A stretch of 64,000 nt of DNA. It comes from Osedax symbiont Rs1. Lineage in GTDB: Bacteria; Pseudomonadota; Gammaproteobacteria; Pseudomonadales; Balneatricaceae. This document shows positions 49,484 to 61,870 of the stretch, in pieces. The position numbers were made by a program, and so were the translations under genes. Each line of letters opens with the position of its first letter. The first letter of the stretch is position 1. The notes below the pieces were generated by a model, which did no database searches, had not been told where the DNA came from, and saw only the letters and a list, made by a program, of their open reading frames with translations. The stretch spans positions 62,001 through 126,000 of the forward strand of contig ASZJ01000089.1 in assembly GCA_000416275.1 (NCBI GenBank), in the 5' to 3' direction.

Positions 49484-49846
49484 CTAATTGGACGTCGGAA
49501 TATCTGAATCCACAGGCACCTGCGGAAGCAATTCACCTAAGTCAGGCAGCGCACTTTGCTCTGCAGCTTGCACCGCTTCAGCACTTGGAATACCAACTTG
49601 CGAAACGTAACCAGCTTGCTCTTTAGCAAAATAAGCCAAGGTAAAACTCGTAACAAACAACCCGGTAGCAAGTACAGCAGTGGCTCTCGACAAGAAACTA
49701 CCCGCTCCCTGACTACCAAACACGGTCTGAGAAGCTCCGGCACCAAAAGAAGCACCTGCCTCTGCACCTTTACCTTGCTGCAGCATTACTAACGCAATAA
49801 TCGCTGCCGCCAAAAGTACATGTACACCCAGTATGATTGTTTCCAC
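49484..49846 (-). CDS. secG: Sec translocase subunit SecG
   Basis: SecG (120 aa) is a small membrane subunit of SecYEG. Two hydrophobic helices: VHVLLAAAIIALVML and AVLATGLFVTSFTLAYF. Between them the loop QQGKGAEAGASFGAGASQ-TVFGSQGAGSFL is conserved. A short acidic C-terminal tail follows. It starts 16 bases after tpiA. Confidence 0.96.
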   Translation of the reverse strand: METIILGVHVLLAAAIIALVMLQQGKGAEAGASFGAGASQTVFGSQGAGSFLSRATAVLATGLFVTSFTLAYFAKEQAGYVSQVGIPSAEAVQAAEQSALPDLGELLPQVPVDSDIPTSN

Positions 49847-49862
49847 TTAACTACCGCCCAAT

Positions 49863-50612
49863 TTATTTCGCAGCTGCGCTGCAAATTAATTTAAAATCTT
49901 CAACCTTTAGAGAGGCGCCACCTACTAGACCACCATCTATATCAGGCTGAGAGAACAGTAGCGCTGCTGTTTGCGCATTGACACTACCGCCATATAAAAT
50001 TCGTGTTTGTTCTGCTAATTCGGCTGAAATCTCAACCGCTAATACTTTTCTAATATGCGCATGCATTTGCTGCGCCTGTTCTGGAGAGGCGGTTTCGCCT
50101 GTTCCAATCGCCCAGATGGGCTCATATGCAATAACCAGTGAATCTGCCGAAAACTGCAAACCTTGTAAGGCACTCAACACTTGGCTTTTTACTACCTCAA
50201 ACTCTTGCCCTGCATTGCGTTGCAACAGTGACTCACCGACGCACAAGATCGGTACAACCCCCCCCTGCATGGCAGCGGCGACTTTCTTGGCAATCAGCTG
50301 ATTTGACTCGGCGAATATCTCTCTTCGCTCCGAGTGTCCAATTAGCACATATTTGCAGCCAACATCTTGCAACATAGTCACTGACACTTCACCAGTATAA
50401 GCACCTGACTTTGCAAAATGGACATTTTGCGCAGCAGTCGCATAACTCTTAGCGGACTGTTGCAGCATTGCAACATATACAGATGGCGGACTCAATACTA
50501 CTTCAACATTATCCAAATCTGCTGCATGCAAATTAATTTGCTGCGCCATTTCTTGGACAAAGCTGCTCGCTCCGTTCATTTTCCAGTTTCCGGCAACAAT
50601 TGATTGACGCAT
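49863..50612 (-). CDS. tpiA: Triosephosphate isomerase
   Basis: TpiA (249 aa) interconverts dihydroxyacetone phosphate and glyceraldehyde 3-phosphate. Catalytic residues are Lys11 (GNWKMN), His93 (IGHSERR) and Glu164 (AYEPIWAIGTG). The phosphate loop GGSVNAQ and DGGLVGGASL are present. Located between glmM and secG. Confidence 0.98.
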   Translation of the reverse strand: MRQSIVAGNWKMNGASSFVQEMAQQINLHAADLDNVEVVLSPPSVYVAMLQQSAKSYATAAQNVHFAKSGAYTGEVSVTMLQDVGCKYVLIGHSERREIFAESNQLIAKKVAAAMQGGVVPILCVGESLLQRNAGQEFEVVKSQVLSALQGLQFSADSLVIAYEPIWAIGTGETASPEQAQQMHAHIRKVLAVEISAELAEQTRILYGGSVNAQTAALLFSQPDIDGGLVGGASLKVEDFKLICSAAAK

Positions 50613-50656
50613 ATTAGATCCTTAAAAACGAGGCGCAAATACTAACGAATTTGCTT

Positions 50657-52006
50657 TTAACAAACAAGTGATTCCAATGCAGTTTCTACTTTATTTGCCA
50701 AATCTTCACAAACCTCAAGCACTAGCTCCGGATTTTCACCTTCCACCATCACTCTCACTACAGGCTCAGTACCCGATGGCCGCAATAGCACCCTGCCGCT
50801 GCCAGCCAAACGAGACTCCGCTTCACTGACTAATTGCTGAATAGTTTGACTTTTTTGCAAATCAACCTTTTTGGCCATCTTGATGTTGATCATTTGTTGC
50901 GGCAGTTTCTGCATCACTTTTTTAATTTTCGCCAACGACTGCCCGGTTGCATTCATTGCCACTAAAATTTGCAGCGCGGCAACGGTTCCATCACCGGTAG
51001 TACTAAGGTGCTTGCAAATGATATGCCCAGAACTTTCGCCGCCGATATTCCACCCCCTAGCAGCCAGCTGCTCCATCACATATCTATCACCGACATTAGC
51101 GCGCACAAAGGGGATTTCCAGACGCTTACAAGCCTGTTCAAAGCCAAAATTCGTCATCAAAGTACCGACCACACCGCCCGGCAAATCACCGGCCTGCTTT
51201 AGATAATTGGCGATAATCATTAGCAATTCATCACCATCGACCACCTCACCCAAGTGATCCACCATAATTACCCGATCGCCATCACCATCCAGTGCTATTC
51301 CCAAATCCGCCTGCTCAGCCACTACTCTTTCTTGCAGTTTCGCAGTATCTGTCGCGCCACATTTTTCATTGATATTCACGCCATCAGGTGAAGAAGCTAT
51401 TTCTATAACCTGCGCGCCGAGCTCGGAAAACACCGCCGGCGAAACGTGGTAAGTCGCTCCATTGGCACAGTCGAGCACTACTTTTAGCCCACGCAAATTA
51501 AAACCTGACGGCACTGACGCCTTACAAAACTCGATATATCGACCTGGCGCATCGCCAATCCGTCGCGCCTTACCTAAAATTGAGGAATCGACAGTGGTCA
51601 TTGCCATATCCATTTGCGCCTCGATAGCATGCTCAATTTCATCGGCTAATTTGGTGCCTAATGCACTAAAAAACTTAATACCGTTATCGGCAAACGCGTT
51701 GTGCGATGCCGAGATAACAATCCCTGCATCTGCTTGAAAAGTACGGGTTAAATAGGCAATCGCAGGGGTCGGCATCGGTCCCGTTAACAATATATCCACT
51801 CCGGCAGCACTTAACCCAGCCTCGAGTGCAGATTCGAACATATAACCAGAAATACGGGTATCTTTGCCGATTAGAATTTTGCTACTACCCTCGCGCGCAA
51901 AAACTTTGCCCGCCGCCCAACCTAGCTTTAGCATAAAATCCGGAGTAATTGGATACTGACCTACTTTGCCTCTAATGCCATCGGTTCCAAAATATTTCTT
52001 ACTCAT
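50657..52006 (-). CDS. glmM: Phosphoglucosamine mutase
   Basis: GlmM (449 aa) converts glucosamine-6-phosphate to glucosamine-1-phosphate for peptidoglycan and LPS. The phospho-acceptor serine is Ser101 in [12 protein letters not shown]. The metal-binding loop [11 protein letters not shown] and the substrate motif GGESSGHII are present, with the phosphate-binding [12 protein letters not shown] near the C-terminus. It lies between folP and tpiA. Confidence 0.98.
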   Translation of the reverse strand: MSKKYFGTDGIRGKVGQYPITPDFMLKLGWAAGKVFAREGSSKILIGKDTRISGYMFESALEAGLSAAGVDILLTGPMPTPAIAYLTRTFQADAGIVISASHNAFADNGIKFFSALGTKLADEIEHAIEAQMDMAMTTVDSSILGKARRIGDAPGRYIEFCKASVPSGFNLRGLKVVLDCANGATYHVSPAVFSELGAQVIEIASSPDGVNINEKCGATDTAKLQERVVAEQADLGIALDGDGDRVIMVDHLGEVVDGDELLMIIANYLKQAGDLPGGVVGTLMTNFGFEQACKRLEIPFVRANVGDRYVMEQLAARGWNIGGESSGHIICKHLSTTGDGTVAALQILVAMNATGQSLAKIKKVMQKLPQQMINIKMAKKVDLQKSQTIQQLVSEAESRLAGSGRVLLRPSGTEPVVRVMVEGENPELVLEVCEDLANKVETALESLVC

Positions 52007-52087
52007 CTAGCTACCTTCCTGATATTTACTGTCCATTATTTGCCCGCGATTGTATCGCAGCACTTTGACCTGCCTCACAGCTAAAGC

Positions 52088-52936
52088 TTAAGCTGGGATG
52101 CCGATTGCCTGTATTACTTTTACCACATCAACTGTTGCTTGCACATCGTGCACTCGAACAATCGCCGCACCTTGCATCACGGCGTACGCCACCGTTGCTA
52201 GACTGCCCGCCAACCGCTCACTTACCTCGCGCTGTAACAACTGGCCAAACATGCTTTTGCGCGACGTACCGATTAAAATCGGATAGCCCGCTGCACTGAA
52301 TTTTTTAATGGCGGCCAACAACTGCAAGTTCTGCGCTAAACTCTTACCAAAACCTATACCGGGATCCAGTATAATGCGCGCCGCATCTATACCCAACTGC
52401 TGACACTGCTCAGCTCTATTTTGCAAATAGCGCAGCACTTGCACAGCTACTTGATCGTAGCTAGGATCTTGCTGCATAGTCTTTGGACTTCCTTGCATAT
52501 GCATTAAGCACACTGGCAAACCAGTATCAGCCGCCGCTTGTAGCGCACCTTCGCGCTCCAGCGCGCGCACATCGTTGAGCATCCCAGCACCCAACTTAGC
52601 TGCTTCCGTCATTAGCTTAGCGTTACTGGTGTCTATTGAAATTACGATATCGGTGTGCGCTTTAAGCAATTCAAGCGCTGGCAATACTCGATCCATTTCT
52701 TCAGCCTCAGAGACCGGCTGCGCATTTGGTCTAGTTGACTCACCCCCTAAATCCAAGATGGTCGCACCATTTGCTATCATTTTCCGGGCTTTATCCAATA
52801 TTACATCTGTCGCTAGCCGCTGATCTTTCAGCAGGCAACCGCCATCGGAAAACGAATCCGGTGTCACATTTAAAATACCCATCACCTGAGTCTTTGACAG
52901 ATCTAGGTTAATATTTGCACATTTCAATATTGTCAT
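52088..52936 (-). CDS. folP: Dihydropteroate synthase
   Basis: FolP (282 aa) joins p-aminobenzoate to the pterin; it is the sulfonamide target. Seen: MGILNVTPDSFSDGG, LDLGGESTRPNA, LPVCLMHMQGSP, DPGIGFGKSL and GTSRKSMFGQLL. I start at the ATG at 52936 (MTILKCANIN), which has AGGGG upstream; the TTG four codons earlier is less likely. A terminator separates it from ftsH. Confidence 0.97.
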   Translation of the reverse strand: MTILKCANINLDLSKTQVMGILNVTPDSFSDGGCLLKDQRLATDVILDKARKMIANGATILDLGGESTRPNAQPVSEAEEMDRVLPALELLKAHTDIVISIDTSNAKLMTEAAKLGAGMLNDVRALEREGALQAAADTGLPVCLMHMQGSPKTMQQDPSYDQVAVQVLRYLQNRAEQCQQLGIDAARIILDPGIGFGKSLAQNLQLLAAIKKFSAAGYPILIGTSRKSMFGQLLQREVSERLAGSLATVAYAVMQGAAIVRVHDVQATVDVVKVIQAIGIPA

Positions 52937-53012
52937 TGAACCCCTCAAGAGAGCGCTAAAGACAGCTTCAACCTACAACACCGCCCTCACTCTAATCACG
53001 CCAACCACTATC

Positions 53013-53048
53013 AAAAAAAAACCAGCAAGACTGATCATTGCTGGTTTT
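53013..53048 (-). terminator. ftsH terminator
   Basis: AAAACCAGCA (53018-53027) pairs with TGCTGGTTTT (53039-53048). On the minus strand nine T follow the stem. It lies about 35 bases after the ftsH stop. Confidence 0.88.
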
Positions 53049-53081
53049 ATATTAGATTTTTCTGAGACTAAAATTTATAGC

Positions 53082-55115
53082 TTAGCTACGATTCTTCGGC
53101 CCATCATCTTTTTCATCATCAACCGCAGGCTTGTCACCTGCCAACGGAGTATCATCGGCACTGAGATCTAAATCATCGGCAACATCATCTGCCGCCTGGT
53201 CAGATTTTTCATTTCTCTTCGCGGCAATCGAGGCAACTTTACTAGACTTAGAGCTTGAGTCAGATTTTTCAGAATCTTGATCACTACCCCAATCGATCGG
53301 ATCACTAACAGCGACCCGCTCCATTAACTCGTCGATCTGTTCGGCACTAATCGTTTCATACTTCATTAGCGCCGCAGTCATCGACTCTAGAATATCTCGA
53401 TTATCATGCAAAATTTTACTGGCACGCTGATAGGACTGATCAATGATGCTACGCACTTCTTCATCGACTTTCTGCAACGTGCTCTGCGCCATTTGCTTAG
53501 CACCTTGCCCGTAGCCACCGCCGCCAAAAGGACCCGCTTCATCTTCATCGTACAAAATCGGACCCATAGCATCAGAAAGCCCCCAGCGAACTACCATATT
53601 ACGCGCCATACTTGTCGCACGTTGAATATCATTGGAAGCACCTGTGGTAACACCATTTTTCCCAAGTGTCATCTCTTCAGCAATTCGCCCGCCATACAGC
53701 GAACAAATATTAGACAGTATCATCTCTTTTGAGTGCGAGTATCTATCCTCTGTCGGCAAGAACATAGTCACACCTAACGCTCTACCACGCGGGATAATAG
53801 ATACTTTATAAACAGGATCATGGCCCGGCATCAACCGACCGACGATCGCGTGACCCGATTCATGATAGGCAGTATTGAGACGCTCTGCTTCTGACATCAC
53901 CATCGATTTGCGCTCGGCACCCATCATGATTTTATCTTTAGCTTTTTCTAACTGCTCCATACCGACAGTGCGCTTGCTTTGACGCGCAGCCAGCAGCGAT
54001 GCTTCATTGACTAAATTAGCCAAGTCAGCCCCAGAAAAACCAGGTGTACCACGCGCAATCAATTCAGGTTTAACATCATCACCGACTGGCACTTTACGCA
54101 AATGCACTTCCATTATTTTTTCACGACCGCGAATATCAGGCAGCCCAACATGCACCTGGCGATCAAAACGCCCTGGTCGCAACAGTGCAGGATCCAACAC
54201 GTCGGGGCGGTTAGTCGCTGCAATCACGATTACCCCGTCAGTCCCCTCAAAGCCATCCATTTCAACTAGCAGCGCATTCAAAGTCTGCTCGCGCTCGTCA
54301 TTGCCACCGCCCATACCTACACCACGATGGCGACCTACCGCATCAATCTCATCGATAAATATAATGCAGGGCGCGTGCTTTTTAGCTTGTTCAAACATGT
54401 CGCGCACTCGCGATGCACCGACACCGACAAACATTTCTACAAAATCAGAACCCGATATAGTAAAGAAAGGCACTTTTGCCTCACCGGCAATTGCCTTCGC
54501 CAACAAGGTTTTACCGGTTCCCGGATCTCCTGACATCAAGATACCACGTGGGATACGGCCACCCAACTTTTGGAATTTTCCCGGATCGCGCAGATACTCG
54601 ACCAGTTCTGACACGTCTTCTTTCGCTTCATCTACCCCCGCCACGTCGGCAAAGGTAGTTTTAATCTGATCTTCACTGACCATCCGCGCCTTGGACTTGC
54701 CAAACGACATTGGCCCGCCCTTTCCGCCGCCACCTTGCATTTGGCGCATAAAGAACATGAAAATCGCCACGATGATCAAGATTGGAAAAGCGGCGACTAA
54801 AAGCTGAGTCCAGACACTTTGCTGCTCGGGACGTTTACCTTCGATTATCACTTTACTGGCAAGTAAATCATCCACAAGCTTAGGATCTTGCAGTGCTGGA
54901 CGCACAGTTTCAAAGTGCTCGCCATTTCTACGAGTTCCCATGATGGTATAACCGTCGATAACCACTTTAGCGACTCTTCCATCCTGCACTTCTGCAACAA
55001 ATTCTGAATAATTTAAACCGGTTGACTCCGCTTCAGTATTAAAGTTATTGAACACTGTCAGCAACACTGCAGCAATAACTAACCAAAGAACCAGATTCTT
55101 TGCCATTTCGTTCAA
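53082..55115 (-). CDS. ftsH: ATP-dependent membrane zinc protease FtsH
   Basis: FtsH (677 aa) is a hexameric AAA+ protease in the inner membrane. Two transmembrane helices (about 5-25 and 104-126) flank a small periplasmic domain. Then come the AAA module with Walker A GDPGTGKT, Walker B FIDEID, the SRH, and the zinc site HESGH. The C-terminal 60 residues form an acidic, low-complexity tail. A TTG at 55115 has AGAGGA at a good distance; the conserved MAKNLVLW begins three codons later at 55106, so either start is possible. Confidence 0.97.
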   Translation of the reverse strand: MNEMAKNLVLWLVIAAVLLTVFNNFNTEAESTGLNYSEFVAEVQDGRVAKVVIDGYTIMGTRRNGEHFETVRPALQDPKLVDDLLASKVIIEGKRPEQQSVWTQLLVAAFPILIIVAIFMFFMRQMQGGGGKGGPMSFGKSKARMVSEDQIKTTFADVAGVDEAKEDVSELVEYLRDPGKFQKLGGRIPRGILMSGDPGTGKTLLAKAIAGEAKVPFFTISGSDFVEMFVGVGASRVRDMFEQAKKHAPCIIFIDEIDAVGRHRGVGMGGGNDEREQTLNALLVEMDGFEGTDGVIVIAATNRPDVLDPALLRPGRFDRQVHVGLPDIRGREKIMEVHLRKVPVGDDVKPELIARGTPGFSGADLANLVNEASLLAARQSKRTVGMEQLEKAKDKIMMGAERKSMVMSEAERLNTAYHESGHAIVGRLMPGHDPVYKVSIIPRGRALGVTMFLPTEDRYSHSKEMILSNICSLYGGRIAEEMTLGKNGVTTGASNDIQRATSMARNMVVRWGLSDAMGPILYDEDEAGPFGGGGYGQGAKQMAQSTLQKVDEEVRSIIDQSYQRASKILHDNRDILESMTAALMKYETISAEQIDELMERVAVSDPIDWGSDQDSEKSDSSSKSSKVASIAAKRNEKSDQAADDVADDLDLSADDTPLAGDKPAVDDEKDDGPKNRS

Positions 55116-55236
55116 GAGATAATCCTCTATAGATTTATAACATTTATTAATTTAGAGCAAACCAGCACCCTACATCAAACCAACTTATTTTCTGCTGACT
55201 ACCCTAGTTAGATAACTAGAGAGCTCTGCACAACTA

Positions 55237-55857
55237 CTAACCTTTAAAGCCTCGACCTAGAATATAAACTTCCCTGGACCTAGGTCTGGAAGATGCAGGC
55301 TTGCGAGTGATTACTTTATCAAAGCTCGTGCGCACATCCTTCACATACTGATCAAAACCTTCGCCCTGAAACACTTTGGCAACAAAAGCACCTTTTGGTT
55401 TCAAAACTTGGCGCGCCATATCCAAAGCCAACTCAACCAGATACATTGAAGCGGGCTGATCTACCGCACCATTACCACTCATATTGGGGGCCATATCTGA
55501 AATTACAAGGTCTGCGGTGGCGCCGCCCATCACTTTTAGTATTTCACTTAATACCGCTTCCTCGGTAAAATCACCTTGAATAAATTCAACCCCAGCCATG
55601 CCATCCATCGGCAGTATATCTGAGGAGACGACCCGCCCTGAATCACCTACCAACTCGGCTGCTACTTGCGACCAACCCCCGGGGGCTGCTCCCAGATCTA
55701 CGACTAGCATACCACTGCGAATTAGCTTATCCTTTTCTTGTAATTCTAGCAGTTTAAAACTGGCCCTTGAACGATAACCTTGCTCTCTCGCCATTTTCAC
55801 GTACGGGTCACTAAGGTGTTCTTGTAGCCAGCGACCACTACTTTTTGATTTTGCCAA
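55237..55857 (-). CDS. rlmE: 23S rRNA (U2552-2'-O) methyltransferase
   Basis: RlmE (FtsJ/RrmJ, 206 aa) methylates the ribosomal A-loop late in 50S assembly. The SAM motif is [14 protein letters not shown], with the K-D-K-E tetrad region: [31 protein letters not shown] and [12 protein letters not shown]. Divergent from yhbY and upstream of ftsH as in E. coli. Confidence 0.97.
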   Translation of the reverse strand: MAKSKSSGRWLQEHLSDPYVKMAREQGYRSRASFKLLELQEKDKLIRSGMLVVDLGAAPGGWSQVAAELVGDSGRVVSSDILPMDGMAGVEFIQGDFTEEAVLSEILKVMGGATADLVISDMAPNMSGNGAVDQPASMYLVELALDMARQVLKPKGAFVAKVFQGEGFDQYVKDVRTSFDKVITRKPASSRPRSREVYILGRGFKG

Positions 55858-56036
55858 AATATTTTCTCAATTAAAGATAGAACTAATAACATTCAATGCA
55901 AGGCGATCATTACGCAATCGTAAAATAATGATAGAATAGCAACAAATTTAAACGGGATCTAAATACTAAGCCCTTTTATCGGCATTAGTATCGGGCAAAC
56001 TTGCCCACAGACCAGCAAACCAAGGTATTTTACACA

Positions 56037-56354
56037 ATGAGCATCACCCAAGATCAAAAAAAGCACTTTCGCACTTTAGGTCACAAACTAAACCCACTAG
56101 TGACGGTTGCCAGCAAAGGTCTGACTGAAAATTTACAGCTTGAAGTAGATAGAGCACTGGAAGACCACGAACTAATTAAAGTCAAATTTTCCATCTCCGA
56201 TCGCGAGCTAAAGAAGAAAATGATTCGCGAGCTCTGCACGGTTGTTGAAGCGCAAATAATTCAAGAAGTCGGCCACATAGTATTAATTTACCGCCCAGCT
56301 CTTGAAGCCAATCCTAAATTATCCAATATTTTAAGAGCGACTGGCCAGCAATAA
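56037..56354 (+). CDS. yhbY: YhbY CRM-domain RNA-binding protein
   Basis: A 105-aa single CRM-domain protein associated with pre-50S particles. Seen: LTxxQKxxLRxLxHxLxPxVxxG-type start (QDQKKHFRTLGHKLNPLV), GLTENLQLEVDRALEDHELIKVK and the C-terminal LYRP-like VLIYRP. I choose ATG 56037; a TTG at 56001 would add twelve residues. It is divergent from rlmE and convergent with greA, as in most gammaproteobacteria. Confidence 0.93.
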   Translation: MSITQDQKKHFRTLGHKLNPLVTVASKGLTENLQLEVDRALEDHELIKVKFSISDRELKKKMIRELCTVVEAQIIQEVGHIVLIYRPALEANPKLSNILRATGQQ

Positions 56355-56364
56355 GCCCGCTCAG

Positions 56365-56404
56365 TTTGAAAAACTTCAGTTTTGTTAAACTGAAGCTTTT
56401 CAAA
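56365..56404. terminator. Terminator between yhbY and greA
   Basis: CTTCAGTTT (56374-56382)-TGTT-AAACTGAAG (56387-56395), extended by TTTGAAAA/TTTTCAAA with one mismatch. It may serve both convergent genes. Confidence 0.75.
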
Positions 56405-56468
56405 GTATTTTGAACTCAGCCAATCTTTGCACTACAACTCAGCCGCAGCCCTTTTTCTGGCTGACTCT

Positions 56469-56945
56469 CTATAGATGCTCTACTTTTTCTATCTCAAGCT
56501 CAACCAAACCCCTGGGTGTTTTGATGGCCGCTACTTCACCTTCTAACTTACCAATTAGCCCTTTCGCGATCGGCGAGTTGACTGATATTTTATGCTTTTT
56601 TATGTCCGCTTCATCATCGCCGACAATTTGATAGCAAACTTCTTCATCTGTATCGCAATTAATCAACTGCACAGTCGTACCGAAAATAACTTTTCCAGCG
56701 TACGGAATTTCCATGACATCGATCACCTGCGCATTGGATAATTTCCCCTCCAACTCCTGGATACGCCCCTCGGTAAAACTCTGCTCTTCGCGCGCCGCAT
56801 GATATTCGGCATTTTCCTTTAGATCGCCATGCTCTCTTGCCGTGGCTATATCCTTGATTATTCGCGGTCGCTTCTCTGACTTCAAATAATCTAACTCTTC
56901 ACGAAGCGCCTTTTCACCGAAGACGGTCATAGGTACTCGACTCAT
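56469..56945 (-). CDS. greA: Transcript cleavage factor GreA
   Basis: GreA (158 aa) rescues backtracked RNA polymerase. Seen: [45 protein letters not shown]-type coiled-coil hairpin ([13 protein letters not shown] with the tip acidic residues), and the C-terminal [18 protein letters not shown]. It starts 93 bases after carB in the operon direction. Confidence 0.97.
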   Translation of the reverse strand: MSRVPMTVFGEKALREELDYLKSEKRPRIIKDIATAREHGDLKENAEYHAAREEQSFTEGRIQELEGKLSNAQVIDVMEIPYAGKVIFGTTVQLINCDTDEEVCYQIVGDDEADIKKHKISVNSPIAKGLIGKLEGEVAAIKTPRGLVELEIEKVEHL

Positions 56946-57038
56946 ATTACAACTCCCTTAATAAAAAACGGCGAGTTCTCACCCACCGTTACAAATATCC
57001 AATTTATCTTCCAATCGAGAGAAGATTACTTAAAAAAT

Positions 57039-60000
57039 TTAGCCGTGCATATCTTGCAGACGGCGCACTACTTTTTCTTCACCGTAAGTGAGGGCCATCA
57101 CAATCGCTTCAGCCCCCGCTATAGTCGTGGTATAAGGCACTTTATGCTGTAGCGAGCTTCGGCGAATTTCCGCAGAGTCGGCTGTTGACTGACGCCCCTC
57201 GGTGGTATTAACGACGTAGCTTATTTCATCGTTCTTGATCATGTCAACAACATTTGGCCGCCCTTCCATCACCTTGTTAACCCGCTCCACTTCCATACCC
57301 GCAGCTTGCAGAGCTATCGCAGTACCTTCAGTGGCACATAAGGTGTAGCCTTTTTCCAACAGTGACTGTGCAACTCTGACCGCCCCCGCTTTATCCATGT
57401 TGCGCACCGAGACAAAAGCTTTGCCGACTAACGGCAACACATCACCGGCGCCAATAGTCGCTTTCATAAACGCTTCAGCAAAGGTCTCTCCAGAGCCCAT
57501 CACCTCACCTGTCGACTTCATCTCCGGCGACAACACTGGGTCAACTCCCTGGAATTTATTGAACGGAAAGACCGCCTCCTTGACGTGCATTAGCTTGGGT
57601 ATCACTTCTTCGGTAAAGCCTATTTTTTCTAAGCTATCGCCCAGCATCACTCGCGTGGCAATACTTGCCAGTGAATGACCGATACACTTAGAGACAAAAG
57701 GTACTGTCCGCGAAGCCCGCGGATTGACCTCAATGACATATATCTCGCCGTCTTGATAGGCTAATTGGGTATTCATCAATCCGACTACACCCAGCTCAAG
57801 AGCCATTTTTTTGACTTGCTCACGCATCTCATCTTGCACTTTCTTCGGCAAATTATACGGAGGAAATGCACAGGCAGAGTCACCAGAGTGAACACCCGCT
57901 TGCTCTATGTGCTGCATGATCGCGCCTATCACCACAATTTCACCATCACAAATAGCATCAATATCTACTTCGATAGCGTTATTGAGGAAAAAGTCGAGCA
58001 GCACTGGCGCGTCGTTAGAGACCTGCACCGCCTCAGCCATATAGCGCTTTAACTCGGTCTCTTTGTAAACTATTTCCATCGCCCGCCCACCTAGCACATA
58101 GGAGGGGCGAACCACGAGTGGATAGCCAATTTTAGCAGCCTCAATCACCGCCTCATCAGTCGAGCGCACGGTTGCATTCTCCGGCTGTTTTAGCCCTAAG
58201 CGCTGGATCATCTGCGAGAACTGCTCGCGGTCTTCCGCTCTATCAATAGCCTCTGGCTGAGTGCCGATGATTGGCACACCGGCACGCTCCAACTCTACCG
58301 CCAACTTGAGCGGGGTCTGACCACCGTATTGAACGATCACACCTACCGGCTTTTCAACATCGACAATTTCTAACACATCTTCCAGCGTCACCGGCTCAAA
58401 AAACAACCTATCAGAAGTATCGTAGTCAGTTGACACTGTTTCAGGATTACAGTTAACCATAATCGTTTCATAACCTTGATCGCGAGCAGTCAGCGCTGCA
58501 TGCACACAACAGTAATCAAACTCGATACCTTGGCCAATGCGGTTCGGACCACCACCCAAAATCATAATTTTTTTACGATCAGTCGGTCTCGCCTCGCACT
58601 CTTGCTCGTATGTTGAATACATATAGGCGGTATCAGTTGCGAACTCTGCCGCGCAAGTATCGACCCGCTTATAGACCGGGCGAATACCCATGCGCTGACG
58701 CTGCTTGCGGAAAGTTTTTTCAGGTACTGCTAGCAACTTAGCTAGGCGAGCATCCGAGAAACCTTTGCGCTTCAAACGGTAGATCCGATCCGCTGACAGA
58801 TCGTGTAACGCGGTTTTTTGCAAGCCCATTTCGTCTTTAATCAGGTCTTCTATCTGTACTAAGAACCAGGGATCAACACCGGATAGCGCGTACAATTCTT
58901 CTACTGACATCCCCATGCGCATCGCATCGCCAATACACCAGAGACGATCGGCGCCCGGCTGCTTCATTTCTCTAATTATATCGACGCGCGCGTCTTCGTG
59001 GGTAATATCGATACAGGGATCAAACCCAGACACACCTGTCTCTAGACCACGCATCGCTTTTTGCAAAGACTCTTGGAATGTACGACCGATCGCCATCACC
59101 TCGCCTACAGATTTCATTTGCGTGGTTAAACGGTCATTGGCCTGAGGAAATTTTTCAAAGGTAAAGCGCGGTATTTTTGTCACTACGTAATCGATGGAAG
59201 GTTCAAACGATGCCGGCGTTCGACCACCGGTAATATCGTTTTGCAACTCGTCCAAGGTATAGCCAATCGCTAACTTTGCAGCGATTCTGGCAATCGGGAA
59301 GCCGGTTGCCTTTGAAGCTAGCGCCGATGAGCGAGATACCCGTGGGTTCATCTCAATAATCACCATCCGCCCATCTTCGGGATTTATACCAAACTGTACG
59401 TTTGAACCGCCAGTTTCAACCCCTATTTCTCGCAGCACTGCCAGCGAGGCGTCACGCATGATCTGATATTCTTTATCAGTCAAGGTTTGCGCGGGCGCCA
59501 CCGTAATTGAATCACCGGTGTGCACACCCATCGCATCGAAGTTTTCTATCGAGCAAATAATGATACAGTTATCATTTTTGTCGCGAACCACTTCCATCTC
59601 ATACTCTTTCCAACCGATCAGCGACTCGTCGATTAAAATTTCAGTGGTCGGTGACAAATCTAGACCGCGGGTACAAATTTCAACAAACTCTTCGCGGTTG
59701 TAAGCGATACCACCACCGGAACCACCCATAGTAAAGGATGGACGGATAATTGCCGGAAAACCTACTTTTGCCAATACTTCGAATGACTCTTCTATAGTGT
59801 GCGCCACATCGGCACGCGGGCACTCGAGGCCAATTTTTTTCATCGCTATATCAAAGCGTCTGCGATCTTCCGCCTTGTCGATGGAGTCAGCGTTAGCACC
59901 TATCATCTCAACACCGTACTCTGCCAACACTCCCTCCCGCTCAAGATCTAACGCGCAATTAAGTGCAGTCTGCCCACCCATGGTTGGCAATATGGCGTCT

Positions 60001-60248
60001 GGACGCTCTTTTTCGATAATTTTAGCGACTGTTTTCCACTTCACCGGCTCAATATAGGTTGAGTCAGCCATGCCAGGATCGGTCATGATAGTCGCAGGGT
60101 TGGAGTTTACCAAAATGACTCGGTATCCCTCTTCACGCAATGCTTTACAAGCTTGCGCACCTGAGTAATCGAATTCACAGGCCTGTCCGATAATGATAGG
60201 TCCGGCACCTAGAATGAGTATGCTTTGTATATCCGTACGTTTTGGCAT
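57039..60248 (-). CDS. carB: Carbamoyl-phosphate synthase large subunit
   Basis: CarB (1069 aa from the ATG at 60248; [18 protein letters not shown]) makes carbamoyl phosphate for arginine and pyrimidines from bicarbonate, ammonia and two ATP. Two homologous ATP-grasp halves are visible: the first begins [13 protein letters not shown], the second [21 protein letters not shown]. The allosteric C-terminal MGS-like domain follows. An upstream in-frame TTG would add 14 unrelated residues. It follows carA by 91 bases. Confidence 0.98.
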   Translation of the reverse strand: MPKRTDIQSILILGAGPIIIGQACEFDYSGAQACKALREEGYRVILVNSNPATIMTDPGMADSTYIEPVKWKTVAKIIEKERPDAILPTMGGQTALNCALDLEREGVLAEYGVEMIGANADSIDKAEDRRRFDIAMKKIGLECPRADVAHTIEESFEVLAKVGFPAIIRPSFTMGGSGGGIAYNREEFVEICTRGLDLSPTTEILIDESLIGWKEYEMEVVRDKNDNCIIICSIENFDAMGVHTGDSITVAPAQTLTDKEYQIMRDASLAVLREIGVETGGSNVQFGINPEDGRMVIIEMNPRVSRSSALASKATGFPIARIAAKLAIGYTLDELQNDITGGRTPASFEPSIDYVVTKIPRFTFEKFPQANDRLTTQMKSVGEVMAIGRTFQESLQKAMRGLETGVSGFDPCIDITHEDARVDIIREMKQPGADRLWCIGDAMRMGMSVEELYALSGVDPWFLVQIEDLIKDEMGLQKTALHDLSADRIYRLKRKGFSDARLAKLLAVPEKTFRKQRQRMGIRPVYKRVDTCAAEFATDTAYMYSTYEQECEARPTDRKKIMILGGGPNRIGQGIEFDYCCVHAALTARDQGYETIMVNCNPETVSTDYDTSDRLFFEPVTLEDVLEIVDVEKPVGVIVQYGGQTPLKLAVELERAGVPIIGTQPEAIDRAEDREQFSQMIQRLGLKQPENATVRSTDEAVIEAAKIGYPLVVRPSYVLGGRAMEIVYKETELKRYMAEAVQVSNDAPVLLDFFLNNAIEVDIDAICDGEIVVIGAIMQHIEQAGVHSGDSACAFPPYNLPKKVQDEMREQVKKMALELGVVGLMNTQLAYQDGEIYVIEVNPRASRTVPFVSKCIGHSLASIATRVMLGDSLEKIGFTEEVIPKLMHVKEAVFPFNKFQGVDPVLSPEMKSTGEVMGSGETFAEAFMKATIGAGDVLPLVGKAFVSVRNMDKAGAVRVAQSLLEKGYTLCATEGTAIALQAAGMEVERVNKVMEGRPNVVDMIKNDEISYVVNTTEGRQSTADSAEIRRSSLQHKVPYTTTIAGAEAIVMALTYGEEKVVRRLQDMHG

Positions 60249-60339
60249 AATAATAACCACTAAAATCTGTTGTCGTTGAAAAAGCTTCAATTAACATGAA
60301 GCGCAGAGGTTAAGGTCATTAACCTCTCATACCTAAGCC

Positions 60340-61491
60340 CTAAAGCTGGCTTTTATGCTTTACGATCTCATCAATAAATCGATCGAACAACGGTGCTACG
60401 TCTCTGGGCCCAGGACTGGCCTCCGGATGCCCCTGAAAACTAAAGGCCGGCGTATCCGTGCGCTCAATGCCCTGCAGAGAATCATCAAACAACGATCGAT
60501 GAGTGGCTCGCATATTTTTTGGCAGCGAAGCTTCGTCTACTGCAAAACCGTGGTTTTGACTGGTAATCATCACTTGATTAGTGCTCAAGTCTTTCACCGG
60601 GTGATTGGCACCGTGATGACCAAACTTCATTTTAAGCGTTGTTGCACCGCTAGCTAACGCCAACAATTGATGCCCTAAGCAAATTCCGAAGACCGGTATT
60701 TTAGTCGCGAGAATCTCTTGTATGGCAGTGATCGCATAATCACAGGGCTCCGGGTCTCCAGGGCCGTTAGATAAAAACACACCATCGGGCTGCATCGCCA
60801 AAACTTCACTCGCAGGGGTAGTTGCCGGCACTACCGTTAACTGACAACCGCGCTCCACTAACATCCGCAAGATATTATGCTTCACCCCAAAATCGTAAGT
60901 GACAACATGATAAGGCAATTCGCTTGCCAATCGCTGGTTAGCACCTTTACCTAGTTCCCAAGTCGATGACAACCACTGATACTGCTGTTTGGTAGTCACA
61001 ACCTTGGCTAGATCTAAGCCTTTCAATCCTGCGAACTCTTTAGCTTTGGTCAACGCGAGCGCTTCATCTAATTGCTCTGTGCTATCCGCCGCCATTACAC
61101 AGCCGCTCAAAGAGCCTTTCTCGCGTAGTATCCGAGTCAACATGCGGGTATCTATATCGGCAATCGCAACCACGTTGTTCTCTTTCAGATAGACATCTAA
61201 GTCTTTCTCGTTGCGAAAGCTACTAGCCGCTAAAGGCAAATCTCTAATAACTAATCCGGCAACCCAAGTCTTACTCGACTCGCAGTCTTCAACGTTGGTG
61301 CCAACGCTGCCAATATGTGGATAAGTTAAAGTAACTATCTGACGACTATAAGAAGGGTCGGTTAATATCTCTTGGTATCCCGTCATGGAAGTATTAAACA
61401 CAACCTCCCCGGTCGATACTCCGCTCGCACCAATAGCGATCCCTTTGAAAATACTCCCGTCTTCAAGTGCCAATATGGCTGGTCTTGTCAA
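60340..61491 (-). CDS. carA: Carbamoyl-phosphate synthase small subunit
   Basis: CarA (383 aa) is the glutaminase that feeds ammonia to CarB. Seen: [10 protein letters not shown] at the N-terminus, [22 protein letters not shown], and the class I glutamine amidotransferase triad: Cys near 271 in [12 protein letters not shown] and the histidine/glutamate of [11 protein letters not shown]. The start is TTG at 61491 with a strong GAGGAGG site. A TTG start of carA is also reported in Pseudomonas aeruginosa. The TTG may limit expression. Confidence 0.96.
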   Translation of the reverse strand: MTRPAILALEDGSIFKGIAIGASGVSTGEVVFNTSMTGYQEILTDPSYSRQIVTLTYPHIGSVGTNVEDCESSKTWVAGLVIRDLPLAASSFRNEKDLDVYLKENNVVAIADIDTRMLTRILREKGSLSGCVMAADSTEQLDEALALTKAKEFAGLKGLDLAKVVTTKQQYQWLSSTWELGKGANQRLASELPYHVVTYDFGVKHNILRMLVERGCQLTVVPATTPASEVLAMQPDGVFLSNGPGDPEPCDYAITAIQEILATKIPVFGICLGHQLLALASGATTLKMKFGHHGANHPVKDLSTNQVMITSQNHGFAVDEASLPKNMRATHRSLFDDSLQGIERTDTPAFSFQGHPEASPGPRDVAPLFDRFIDEIVKHKSQL

Positions 61492-61870
61492 AGCAACCTC
61501 CTCGCATAGTATGCGATGCTAAATTTTAGTGTCTTATCTGCAAAAAAAGCGAGTGCTTTATAAAAAAACATACCCGCTCTTCAGCTACAATTTGTACCGC
61601 CTTAACAGCCATCTACGATTAATAAATAGCTCTTAGGCAAACGGCGGCATTTTATAGCAAAATCGCACTTTTGTCTATCTGATACGCGCTATTTAAGCGA
61701 AACAGTCGGCCGCTGCTAAAAACTCAGAATTCCACTGCTAACTCGGCAACTGAGAGCAATCGAAAATCTTCGAAAACAGCTAGCAACTACCGATCAGCTA
61801 TTTAAACTAATGCTTCAGACACAAAAAAGCAGCTAAATATAGCTGCCTTTTACTGCGATAATTACTCGAT
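61492..61870 (-). other. Intergenic upstream of carAB
   Basis: About 380 bases between lysS and carA holding the carAB promoter and the lysS terminator. I could not assign ArgR or pyrimidine-control sites with confidence. Confidence 0.45.
61822..61846 (-). terminator. lysS terminator
   Basis: GCAGCTA-AATA-TAGCTGC (61829-61846). On the minus strand six T follow. It is 25 bases after the lysS stop. Confidence 0.85.
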
